Assembly: GCF_025989145.1 (NCBI RefSeq)
Contig: NZ_JAPDNQ010000001.1
Coordinates: 1,116,001 to 1,180,000 of the forward strand
Length of the DNA stretch: 64,000 bases
From: Microbacterium sp. SSM24
Lineage (GTDB): Bacteria > Actinomycetota > Actinomycetes > Actinomycetales > Microbacteriaceae
Direction: 5' to 3'
The notes under the pieces are model-generated. The model saw only the letters and a program-made list of their open reading frames with translations. It had not been told where the DNA came from and searched no databases. The translations under genes and the position numbers were made by a program. This document shows, piece after piece, positions 55,827 through 64,000 of this stretch. Each line of letters opens with the position of its first letter. Position 1 is the stretch's first letter.

Positions 55827-57566
55827 TCACTCCGCGTTGCGGGCCCGCGTGCGCTGCAGCAGGGAGATCCCCACGACGCCGAGCAGCACGGCCAGCGCCG
55901 CGAACGGGGCGACCGGCATGCCGAGACCGGTGTTCGCCAGGGTCGGCTGCCCCTCCGTCTTCACGACGGGCGGGGTGGCGGTGATCGGATTGGTGAGAGT
56001 CACCTCGACCTGCGTGTCGCGCCCGATAGTGACCGTGCTGGTCGACAGCCGGGGTGTTCCCCAGACGGCCCCGGTGATGAACTCCGGGGCGACCTCGGCC
56101 AGCGTGAGGATCGCACCGACCGGGAGGGGATCCGACTCCACGACGGTTCCGTCCGCGGGGAGGGTGAGCTCGCCGCTGCCCGCGGGGAAGCCCTCGCCGG
56201 CCGGGTAGGTGTACGACAGGGTGAACTCCGCGTCGTCGGGAACCAGATCCGCGCCGGTGCCCTCGAGCACCTTGGATGCCGAGAAGACCCCCGTCGCGAG
56301 GACGGCCTCGTTCGTCAGCGTCACGGCGGTGACGCCGCTGGCGGAGATGGCGAAATCATTGGCCGAGAAGACCGGTGTCGCCCAGTCCATGCCGGCCGGC
56401 TGCGTCGGGGTGAACTCCTCGAGATGGACGATCGAACCCTCAGGGTAGGACGGGCTGGTCCACGTTGAGCCGTCGCCGACGGTGAACGTGCCGCTGCTCA
56501 CCGCTCCATCGGGCGCCGTCACGGTGAACGACCCCTCGAAGACGAGTCCGGGAACCGGATCGGCCGGCCACAGCACGTCCTTCGTGATGTCGAAGCGACC
56601 GACGCGGTCACCGCTGCCGGTGCCGCCGCCGCCCGTGCGCGTCGTCGACCCCGTCACCGTCACGGTGCGCTGCCCCTCGATCGTGATGTCGGCATCGTTG
56701 GTGTAGGTGTGTGCCGCCCCGCCGTCGGTGATGCGCGTCGTGTAGATGACGCGGTAGAAGTACCCGGGCTGGCTCTCGAAGGTGACCGTGGCGTTGTCGG
56801 CGGAGACCGAGTATTCGCCCGCAGGCTTGTTGCGCCATCCGATCGGCTGCACCTCCCCGACGGGCAGCCGGCCCGTCTGGTCGGTGTGCCGGACGATCGT
56901 GCCCGGGAGGATCTCGATGCCCGGGCCGGGCCGATCGACCACCGTGACCGTCTCGCCGCCCACCATGCCGGTCGCCGGCGCCTTGATGCCGACCGTCCAG
57001 GTGATGGTGTCGCTGTCGCGGTTGTAGACGCCGCGCTTGTTGTTACTGCTGCCGTTGAAGACGCAGTCCGGGCACGCGGCGGGAGTGACGGTGATCGCGG
57101 CGGAGACTCCGTCGAGGTCGTACGTCACCTCGGTCGCCTGGGTGACCGTGGTGGTCACCCTCGCCCAGAAGTCGAACGTGCCGGAGAGGCCGCGGGGGTG
57201 CTCCGCCAGGTAGGCGGCATCGAAGTCGCAGACGATCTGCGTCTCGGTGACCGTGCAGTGCCCCATCTCGGTCACCCCGTCGGGCGCCAGCAGGGAGAAC
57301 GCATCCGCATTCCCCTGGAGTCCTTCCGGCAACGGGACGACGAACCCGGCGGGCGTCTCCGGATCGTCGGGAAGCGACCACGTGCCCTGGAGTTCGGCGA
57401 GCGACCCGGATTGCACCGTGGACTGCGCGAACGCCATCGACGTGATAGTCGCCTCCGTCGCGTACGGTGGCGCGGCCTGCGCCGCGCCGGCTCCGGCCAC
57501 TGCTGCGGCGAAGCCCAGGAGCGCCGCCAATGCCGCGGCGGTCCCGCGGCGTACTAGGGAAGACAT
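55827..57566 (-). CDS. Sortase-anchored surface protein with DUF5979-type repeats
   Basis: 579 aa from ATG 57566. Signal peptide at 1-34 (core ALAALLGFAAAVAGAGAAQA). Residues about 40-300 resemble Ig-like adhesin domains of the SdrG/fibrinogen-binding type. Two or three DUF5979-type repeats follow (FDITKDVLWPADPVPGLVFEGSF and FSASKVLEGTGADLVPDDAEFTLSYTYPAGEG). The C-terminus has L-A-N-T-G, then a hydrophobic segment (VAPFAALAVLLGVVGISLL) and RTRAR, a complete sorting signal of the LAxTG kind used by class E sortases. It is an adhesin or coat protein; no sortase gene lies nearby. The leader has a GGGGTGC/GCACCCC hairpin. Confidence 0.88.
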   Translation of the reverse strand: MSSLVRRGTAAALAALLGFAAAVAGAGAAQAAPPYATEATITSMAFAQSTVQSGSLAELQGTWSLPDDPETPAGFVVPLPEGLQGNADAFSLLAPDGVTEMGHCTVTETQIVCDFDAAYLAEHPRGLSGTFDFWARVTTTVTQATEVTYDLDGVSAAITVTPAACPDCVFNGSSNNKRGVYNRDSDTITWTVGIKAPATGMVGGETVTVVDRPGPGIEILPGTIVRHTDQTGRLPVGEVQPIGWRNKPAGEYSVSADNATVTFESQPGYFYRVIYTTRITDGGAAHTYTNDADITIEGQRTVTVTGSTTRTGGGGTGSGDRVGRFDITKDVLWPADPVPGLVFEGSFTVTAPDGAVSSGTFTVGDGSTWTSPSYPEGSIVHLEEFTPTQPAGMDWATPVFSANDFAISASGVTAVTLTNEAVLATGVFSASKVLEGTGADLVPDDAEFTLSYTYPAGEGFPAGSGELTLPADGTVVESDPLPVGAILTLAEVAPEFITGAVWGTPRLSTSTVTIGRDTQVEVTLTNPITATPPVVKTEGQPTLANTGLGMPVAPFAALAVLLGVVGISLLQRTRARNAE

Positions 57567-57653
57567 GAAGGCCCTTCTACGGGGTGCCTTCTGCACCCCA
57601 CAGCCTCATAGACGCTCCCGACCCCCCGATGATGACGCCGCGGTGGAAAACCG

Positions 57654-59216
57654 TCAGCGACCCGTGCGGCGGTTCCCGCCGTTCTGACGCACGACCGAGC
57701 CGACCATCAGCTTGCCGGTGCCCCCGGAGGAGGCGCGGCGGCCGGGCGTGCGCGGGTTGCCCTGCGCGGGCTGCGAAGAACGCGAGTGACCGGCGCTCTG
57801 GTCTGAGCGCTGGTGGCCGGACTGCGCGCGGTCCGCGCCCTGCGGACGACCGCCCTGGCCGCGACCGCGACCGGAGCCCTCGCCCTGCGAGCGGGACGAA
57901 GCATCCGCTCCCCGGCGCTGACCGCCGCGACGCTCGCCGCCGCCGTTCTGCTCGCGCGCGGCGCGCTTGCGCTGCGCGTTGGCACCCTGGCTGCGTCCGC
58001 CGCCCTGGACGGGCTGCTGCACCGGCTCGGGCTTGACGTACGGCGCGACCTCGCCGACGAGCGCGGCGACCTGCGCCGACTCGGCGGTCACGGCGACCGG
58101 CGCGACCGTGATGGCCGCCTTCCGGAGGAGGTCCTTGACGTCCTTCTCCTGGCCGGGCAGCACGAGCGTCACGACGGCGCCTTCTGCGCCGGCGCGGGCC
58201 GTACGGCCGGATCGGTGCAGGTACGCCTTGTGCTCGGTCGGCGGGTCGACGTGGATCACGAGCTCGACGTCGTCGACGTGCACGCCGCGCGCGGCGACAT
58301 CCGTGGCCACCAGCACCTTGGCGGTGCCGGCCGAGAACGCCGCGAGGTTGCGGTCGCGCTGCGGCTGCGACAGGTTGCCGTGCAGGTCCACCGCCGGGAT
58401 GCCCTGCGAGGTCAGCTGCCTGGCGAGCTTCTTCGCGTGGTGCTTGGTGCGCATGAACAGGATGCGGCGGCCCATGCCCGAGGCGAGGGCGGTGACGACG
58501 TCCTTCTTGGAGTCGGTGTCGGTCATCGTGAAGACGTGGTGCGTCATCGCGGCGACGGGCGAGTGGGCCTCGTCGACGGAGTGGAGCACCTCGTTCTGCA
58601 GGAAGCGGTTCACGAGCTTGTCCACGCCGTTGTCGAGCGTCGCGCTGAACAGCAGGCGCTGACCGCCGGACGGCGTCGCGTTGAGGATGCGCGTGACGAC
58701 CGGCAGGAAGCCGAGGTCGGCCATGTGGTCGGCCTCGTCGATGACGGTGATCTCGATCGCGTCGAGGTGGGCGTAGCCCTGCTTCATGAGGTCTTCGAGG
58801 CGGCCGGGGCACGCGACGATGATGTCGACGCCGGCGTTGAGCGCCTGCACCTGGCGGTTCTGGTTCACACCGCCGAAGATCGTGGTGGTCTTCAGGCCGT
58901 ACGCGCGGGCGAGCGGCGCGAGGACCGCGTCGATCTGCGTCGCGAGCTCGCGCGTCGGGGCGAGCACGAGGCCGAGCGGGCGTCCCTTGCGGCGCGAGCC
59001 GCCGGCGAGCGCGCCGCCGAGGCGGGCGATCATCGGGATCGAGAAGGCGAGGGTCTTGCCCGAGCCGGTCTTGCCGCGGCCGAGCACGTCGCGCCCGGCG
59101 AGGGTGTCGGGAAGCGTGTCGACCTGGATCGGGAACGCAGTGGTCTTGCCTTCGGCCGCGAGGGCGGCGACGAGGGGCTGGGGCACGCCGAGCGTGCCGA
59201 AGGTGACGTCAGTCAT
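57654..59216 (-). CDS. DEAD-box RNA helicase
   Basis: 520 aa. All core motifs are visible: Q motif in AFPIQVDTLP, motif I GKTGSGKT (about 48-55), PTRELATQ, VIDEADHMAD (DEAD, about 155-164), SAT in LLFSATLDNG, then VLVATDVAARGVHVDDVELVIHVD and HRSGRTARAG in the second RecA domain. The last 140 residues are basic and rich in Gly, Arg, Gln and Ser, an RNA-binding tail as in cold-adapted helicases. The leader of up to 180 nt contains a 7-bp hairpin just before the ribosome site, which fits cold-shock-type control. Confidence 0.95.
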   Translation of the reverse strand: MTDVTFGTLGVPQPLVAALAAEGKTTAFPIQVDTLPDTLAGRDVLGRGKTGSGKTLAFSIPMIARLGGALAGGSRRKGRPLGLVLAPTRELATQIDAVLAPLARAYGLKTTTIFGGVNQNRQVQALNAGVDIIVACPGRLEDLMKQGYAHLDAIEITVIDEADHMADLGFLPVVTRILNATPSGGQRLLFSATLDNGVDKLVNRFLQNEVLHSVDEAHSPVAAMTHHVFTMTDTDSKKDVVTALASGMGRRILFMRTKHHAKKLARQLTSQGIPAVDLHGNLSQPQRDRNLAAFSAGTAKVLVATDVAARGVHVDDVELVIHVDPPTEHKAYLHRSGRTARAGAEGAVVTLVLPGQEKDVKDLLRKAAITVAPVAVTAESAQVAALVGEVAPYVKPEPVQQPVQGGGRSQGANAQRKRAAREQNGGGERRGGQRRGADASSRSQGEGSGRGRGQGGRPQGADRAQSGHQRSDQSAGHSRSSQPAQGNPRTPGRRASSGGTGKLMVGSVVRQNGGNRRTGR

Positions 59217-59231
59217 GGATCGGATGTCTCC

Positions 59232-59249
59232 GGGCGCGAGGACGCGCCC
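59232..59249 (-). promoter_or_regulatory. Hairpin just upstream of the DEAD-box helicase start
   Basis: GGGCGCG (59232-59238) pairs with CGCGCCC (59243-59249) around a 4-nt loop. The stem ends directly at the CCGGAGAC segment serving as ribosome site for ATG 59216. It may slow translation. Confidence 0.4.
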
Positions 59250-59403
59250 TGGTCGGTGGCCGGTGGCGGATCTCGCCCACGGGTCGCCGTACGAAAGTTT
59301 TCAGCCGACGGCGTCTGCGCGGGACGGGTGCCCGGGTGACGGCGGCGAGGGAAGCGTTCTACGACGCAAGAAGCGCGAATGCGCTGCAAGTGCTTCCACC
59401 CTA

Positions 59404-60405
59404 TCAGTGCGTGTCGTGCGCTTCCTGAACGTCGGTCGCGGCGAAGCGGTCGGTGGCGGCGCGGAGCGCGCGGGCGATCCCGGGTTCGGAGGCCGAGTGC
59501 GCGGCATCCGGAACCATCACGAGCTCCGCCTCCGGCCAGGCGCGGTGCAGATCCCATGCGGTCATCGGCGGCGTGCACATGTCGAAGCGGCCCTGGACGA
59601 TCACGGCGGGGATGCCGCGGATGGCGTCGACGCCGGCGATGAGCTGCCCCTCGTCGAACCAGCCTCCGTGCAGGAAGTAGTGGTTCTCGATCCGGGCGAA
59701 CGCGGTCGCGGCGGCGGGCTCGGTCATGGTGTCGACGAGTGCGGGGTCGGGCAGGAGCGTGAGGGTGGATGCCTCCCACTGCGACCAGGCCACGCCGGCG
59801 GGGGTGTGCACGGCAGGATCGGGATCGAAGAGCCGCCGGTGATACGCCTCGATCAGGCGCGAGCGCTCGAGCACGGGGATCGGCGCGATGAAGTCCTCCC
59901 ACAGGTCGGGGAACACCGCCGCGGCGCCGCCTTCGTAGAACCACTCCAGCTCGTGACGGCGGAGGGTGAAGATGCCGCGCAGCACGAGCTCGGTGACGGC
60001 CTGCGGATGCGCCTGCGCGTACGCGAGCGCGAGCGCGCTCCCCCATGACCCGCCGAACACCTGCCACTGCGCGATGCCGAGGTTGCGGCGCAGGAGCTCG
60101 ATGTCGGCGACGAGGTGCCACGTCGTGTTGTGGCGCAGGTCGGCTCCCGGCGTGCTCGCGTGGGGGGTCGACCGGCCGCATCCGCGCTGATCGAACAGCA
60201 CGATGCGGTACCGCTCGGGATCGAAGAAGCGTCGATGCCAGGACGATGTGCCCCCGCCGGGGCCGCCGTGGAGGAACACGACGGGCTTGCCGTCGGGATT
60301 GCCGCTCTGCTCCCAGTAGACCCGGTTGCCGTCTCCGACGATCAGCTCTCCGGTCTCGTACGGCTCGATCGGCGGATAGAGGATCTCGTCGAGGTGTTCG
60401 TTCAT
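59404..60405 (-). CDS. pip: Proline iminopeptidase
   Basis: Serine hydrolase of the alpha/beta fold (peptidase S33) that removes N-terminal proline from peptides in the cytoplasm. 333 aa from ATG 60405. The oxyanion motif VFLHGGPGGGTSSWH is at about 42-56, DQRGCGRSTPH follows, and the nucleophile Ser is in VFGGSWGSALALAYAQAHP near 117. The catalytic Asp (GRFDMCTPP) and His (PDAAHSASEPG) are near the C-terminus. Its ATG overlaps the zinc-peptidase stop (60402-60405). Confidence 0.95.
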   Translation of the reverse strand: MNEHLDEILYPPIEPYETGELIVGDGNRVYWEQSGNPDGKPVVFLHGGPGGGTSSWHRRFFDPERYRIVLFDQRGCGRSTPHASTPGADLRHNTTWHLVADIELLRRNLGIAQWQVFGGSWGSALALAYAQAHPQAVTELVLRGIFTLRRHELEWFYEGGAAAVFPDLWEDFIAPIPVLERSRLIEAYHRRLFDPDPAVHTPAGVAWSQWEASTLTLLPDPALVDTMTEPAAATAFARIENHYFLHGGWFDEGQLIAGVDAIRGIPAVIVQGRFDMCTPPMTAWDLHRAWPEAELVMVPDAAHSASEPGIARALRAATDRFAATDVQEAHDTH

Positions 60406-61280
60406 AGGCTTCCCCCCGGAATCCCGAAAGTCTGGCAGGCGCTCACCCCGCTCCGATAGCCGGTCTCGAACCACCGCTGCCGCTGCTCGCTCGACCCGTG
60501 GGTCCAGCTGTCCGGATTCACGACGCCGCCCGACTCCTGCTGGATGTGGTCGTCGCCGACGGTCTGCGCGGCGTTGATCGCGTCGGCGATCTGCTGCTGC
60601 GTGGGCGCCTCGAGGAAGGGTACCCCGTTCTCGTCGACCTGTTCGGTCATCGCGCCCACCCAGGCGCCGGCGAAGCAGTCGGCCTGCAGCTCGAGGCGCA
60701 CGCCGTTGCTGTCCGGTCCCGTGCCGTTGCTCGGGTTCTCCTGCATGATGCCGGCGAGGTTCTGGATGTGATGCCCGTACTCGTGAGCGAGGACGTACAG
60801 CTGCGCGAGCGGTCCCGCCGTGGCGTCGAACTGCTGCCGCAGCAGCGCGAAGAACGTGGGGTCGACGTAGACGTTCTGCTCCGGCGGGCAGTAGAACGGG
60901 CCGGTCTGGTTCGAGGCCGTCCCGCACTGCGTGCCGGTCGAGCCGTCGACGATGATCAGCTGCGGCGCCTGGTAGCCCTGCACCTCGCCTTCCCAGAAGT
61001 CGTCGAGGGCGAGGGATGCCGCGGCGAGGCGGCAGTCGTCGCGCGCGTTGGCGTCGGCCCCGGTCTGGCAGTTCTCGATCGCCGTGCCGGAGTCGTCGCC
61101 GCCCGCGGGGGCACCGCCGCCTCCGCCGACGAGGCCGGAGATGTCGGTGCCGGTGAACAGCTGGAACAGCAGCACCGCCAGCGCGCCGAGGCCGGCGATC
61201 CCGCCTCCGGCGATGGCTGCTCCGCCACCGCGTCGACGCGCCGTGTTCCCCCCGACGCTGGCGTTGTCGTTGAACGTCAT
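60402..61280 (-). CDS. Neutral zinc metallopeptidase, YpfJ family, membrane-anchored
   Basis: 292 aa from ATG 61280; the longer frame start is rejected because a TACCGT box lies 6 nt before this ATG (leaderless). Residues 1-25 are cytoplasmic and basic, about 26-48 form one membrane segment (AIAGGGIAGLGALAVLLFQL), and a Gly/Ala linker leads to an external domain with the zinc motif HEYGHH near residue 170 and the ELQADCFAGAW block (third ligand) about 30 residues on. Family members are conserved envelope peptidases of unknown substrate. It is divergent from mdh and upstream of pip. Confidence 0.92.
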   Translation of the reverse strand: MTFNDNASVGGNTARRRGGGAAIAGGGIAGLGALAVLLFQLFTGTDISGLVGGGGGAPAGGDDSGTAIENCQTGADANARDDCRLAAASLALDDFWEGEVQGYQAPQLIIVDGSTGTQCGTASNQTGPFYCPPEQNVYVDPTFFALLRQQFDATAGPLAQLYVLAHEYGHHIQNLAGIMQENPSNGTGPDSNGVRLELQADCFAGAWVGAMTEQVDENGVPFLEAPTQQQIADAINAAQTVGDDHIQQESGGVVNPDSWTHGSSEQRQRWFETGYRSGVSACQTFGIPGGSL

Positions 61281-61336
61281 GCGCTCACGGTACCCCGGGC
61301 CACCATTGCGGGCGAGGAGCCTTGACACGGCAATAG

Positions 61337-62359
<1,023 letters not shown>

Positions 62360-62364
62360 CCGTC

Positions 62365-64000
62365 ATGGAGATGCTGGTCCTCGCCATCCTGGGCATTGTC
62401 GTGATCGCCCTGGCGACGGCGGTCGCGCCGAAGATCAACATCGCCGGGCCGCTGATCCTGGTGCTGATCGGGATCGGCGTGGGCCTGCTCCCGTTCGTGA
62501 GCGTGCCGCAGGTGAACCCCGACTTCATCCTCGTGGGTGTGCTTCCGCCGCTGCTCTACTCGGCCGCCGTCGCCCTGCCCGCGATCGAGTTCCGCCGCGA
62601 CTTCGGCCCCATCGCGGGGCTGTCCTTCCTGCTCGTGATCATCAGCTCGATCGTGATCGCGGGGTTCCTGATTCTCATGATCCCCGGGCTGAACCCGGCG
62701 ATCGCCGTCGCGGTGGGCGCGATCCTCAGCCCCACCGACGCCGTGGCCACGTCGATCGTCAAGCGCCTCGGGGTCTCGGGCCGCGTCGTGACGATGCTCG
62801 AAGGCGAGAGCCTGCTCAACGACGCCACCGCGCTCGTGCTGCTGCGCACGATGGTCGCCACCGCGGCGATCGCCACCGCCGGATCTGCGACGGAGGATGC
62901 CGAGGTCGGCGTGGGGTTCCTGCCGGCGTTCGCGTGGGGCGTGCTGGTCGCCGTCGTCGTCGGTGCGATCGTCGGGTACCTCAATCTGCGGCTGCGCTCG
63001 CTCATCGGCCACTCCGCCGCGAACACCGCAATCGGATTCGTGATCCCGTTCGTCGCCTACGTGCCCACGGAGGAGCTGGGCGGCTCGGGCCTGGTCGCCG
63101 CGGTCGTCGCCGGAATCGTGACCGGACAGGGTTCCGCGCGCTGGTTCACGCCGGAGCAGCGGATGTCGGACGAGCACAACTGGCGCACGATCGAAGTGAT
63201 GCTCGAGGGTGCCGTCTTCCTCCTCATGGGACTCGAGCTCAAGGAGATCGTCACGAGCAACATCGAGGAGCACAACGGACTCGGCACGGGCATCGGAGTC
63301 GCCGCGGGCGCGCTCGGCATCCTCCTGGTGGTGCGCGCTGCGTACGTGGCCGTGCTCGTGTGGGCGCAGAGCAGGCGGGCGCGCGATCGCCAGCGCAAGC
63401 GCCTCGAGCAGATCGGCGAGCGCATCGACCAGATGGCCGCCGGCGACACGATGCCGGAGCGGCGTCGCGGCCGCCGGGGGGGCCGTGGCCGCGAGCTCTC
63501 GACCGACGACCCGCGGTCGCAGCGCGTGATCGCGTCGGGGCGCAGCCGTGTCGCCCGCGCGCTGCGCGACCTGAACTACTACCAGGCGTCGCCCCTCGGA
63601 TGGAAGCACGGCGCGGTGATCGTCTGGGCGGGCATGCGCGGCGTCGTCACCCTCGCCGCCGCCCAGACGCTGCCCTCGAACACGCCCGAGCGCGGCCTCC
63701 TCGTCTTCGTCGCGTTCGCCGTCGCGGTCGGCAGCCTCATGCTCCAGGGGTTCACGCTTCCGTGGCTGGTGCGGATGCTGCGCCTGAAGCCGGCCGGCGA
63801 CAGCCCGCTCGATCGCGCGGAGCAGACCGATCTCGACGAGCGGCTTCGGGAGGCGGCGGCATCCGCTCTGGCCGACCCGGGTCTGCGACGCCGCGACGGC
63901 CGCCCGTTCCCCGAGGAGCTGGTGGAGTTCGTGGGAACGAAGCTGCTCGACCCGCCCGACGACGAGACGACGGCCGCAGCCCGCGATGCGCTCGAGCTGC
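62365..64000 (+). CDS. Na+/H+ antiporter, CPA1 family (3' end beyond the window)
   Basis: Open from ATG 62365 to the window end, 545 codons visible. The N-terminal half has about ten or more membrane segments with the CPA1 blocks VGVLPPLLYSAAVALP, AVGAILSPTDAVATSIVKRLGV (the Asp in SPTD being essential for transport) and LEGESLLNDATALVLLR. A basic cytoplasmic stretch (about 325-405) separates a last pair with WAGMRGVVTLAAAQTLP. A hydrophilic C-terminal tail follows. It expels sodium in exchange for protons. It is 5 nt after mdh and probably co-transcribed. Confidence 0.93.
   Translation, partial: MEMLVLAILGIVVIALATAVAPKINIAGPLILVLIGIGVGLLPFVSVPQVNPDFILVGVLPPLLYSAAVALPAIEFRRDFGPIAGLSFLLVIISSIVIAGFLILMIPGLNPAIAVAVGAILSPTDAVATSIVKRLGVSGRVVTMLEGESLLNDATALVLLRTMVATAAIATAGSATEDAEVGVGFLPAFAWGVLVAVVVGAIVGYLNLRLRSLIGHSAANTAIGFVIPFVAYVPTEELGGSGLVAAVVAGIVTGQGSARWFTPEQRMSDEHNWRTIEVMLEGAVFLLMGLELKEIVTSNIEEHNGLGTGIGVAAGALGILLVVRAAYVAVLVWAQSRRARDRQRKRLEQIGERIDQMAAGDTMPERRRGRRGGRGRELSTDDPRSQRVIASGRSRVARALRDLNYYQASPLGWKHGAVIVWAGMRGVVTLAAAQTLPSNTPERGLLVFVAFAVAVGSLMLQGFTLPWLVRMLRLKPAGDSPLDRAEQTDLDERLREAAASALADPGLRRRDGRPFPEELVEFVGTKLLDPPDDETTAAARDALEL

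Noticed and set aside
57567..57640. G-loop hairpin before the LANTG protein gene
   Set aside because: The visible hairpin has GGGG in the stem (GGGGTGC/GCACCCC), and the alternative CTG/CAG stem around TGGGGTG has only 3 bp.

Overview
The window is very GC-rich, gene-dense actinobacterial chromosome. Pervasive GGATGCC/GGCATCC heptamers, many leaderless genes (a TANNNT box 6 nt before ATG or GTG), an F420-hydrogenase-beta-like gene inside a polysaccharide locus and an LAxTG-type sorting signal all fit the family Microbacteriaceae, most likely Microbacterium or a close relative. The genus is inferred from sequence style, not from a database match.

Layout: 1-2502 is housekeeping (a partial lipoprotein gene, hpt, tilS, ppa). 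2564-4445 holds a secreted M23 peptidase and a tRNA-Glu/Asp/Phe cluster. 4589-45981 is a roughly 41-kb envelope/exopolysaccharide region. It contains a membrane acyltransferase, a priming glycosyl-phosphotransferase, several glycosyltransferases, a low-molecular-weight tyrosine phosphatase and its likely partner the Wzc-type chain-length kinase, an O-antigen-ligase/polymerase-like membrane protein, a pyruvyl transferase, an FrhB-like iron-sulfur protein and a Wzx-type flippase. These are followed by three giant paralogous secreted proteins (beta-propeller, LamG, PKD and a repeated C-terminal module), a DUF4352-like lipoprotein, a fucosyltransferase-like enzyme, a CDP-alcohol phosphotransferase, a beta-helix protein, a secreted metallophosphatase that shares the C-terminal module, a TagD-like cytidylyltransferase and a GT2-GtrA fusion. 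47229-64000 is metabolic: mycoredoxin, a tryptophan-to-anthranilate set (kynA, an amidohydrolase, kynU), an MFS/ALDH/GMC-oxidoreductase set, an LANTG-anchored surface protein, a DEAD-box helicase, proline iminopeptidase, a zinc peptidase, malate dehydrogenase and a Na+/H+ antiporter cut by the window end.

How the parts could work together: the central genes suffice for a Wzx/Wzy-type polysaccharide pathway. The priming transferase loads the lipid, glycosyltransferases build the repeat unit, pyruvyl and acyl decorations are added, the flippase exports, the polymerase joins units, and the kinase/phosphatase pair sets chain length. The giant LamG/PKD proteins are plausible matrix proteins for that polymer.

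Most interesting observation: leaders of genes in the envelope region, and almost only there, carry short RNA hairpins whose arms differ completely from site to site but whose loop is always GGGG or TGGGG. Several sit at the ribosome binding site, four lie in tandem before the tagD-like gene, and a cluster forms a possible stand-alone RNA with its own terminator at 5660-5862. One gene (beta-helix protein) shows the mirror image, CCCC loops. Invariant loop with covarying arms is the expected mark of an RNA-binding regulator or of loop-loop pairing, formally similar to CsrA/RsmZ. Housekeeping genes are instead often leaderless. A second pattern is a DNA-uptake-sequence-like excess of GCGGATGCC that also builds terminator stems. 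Both need genome-wide computation.
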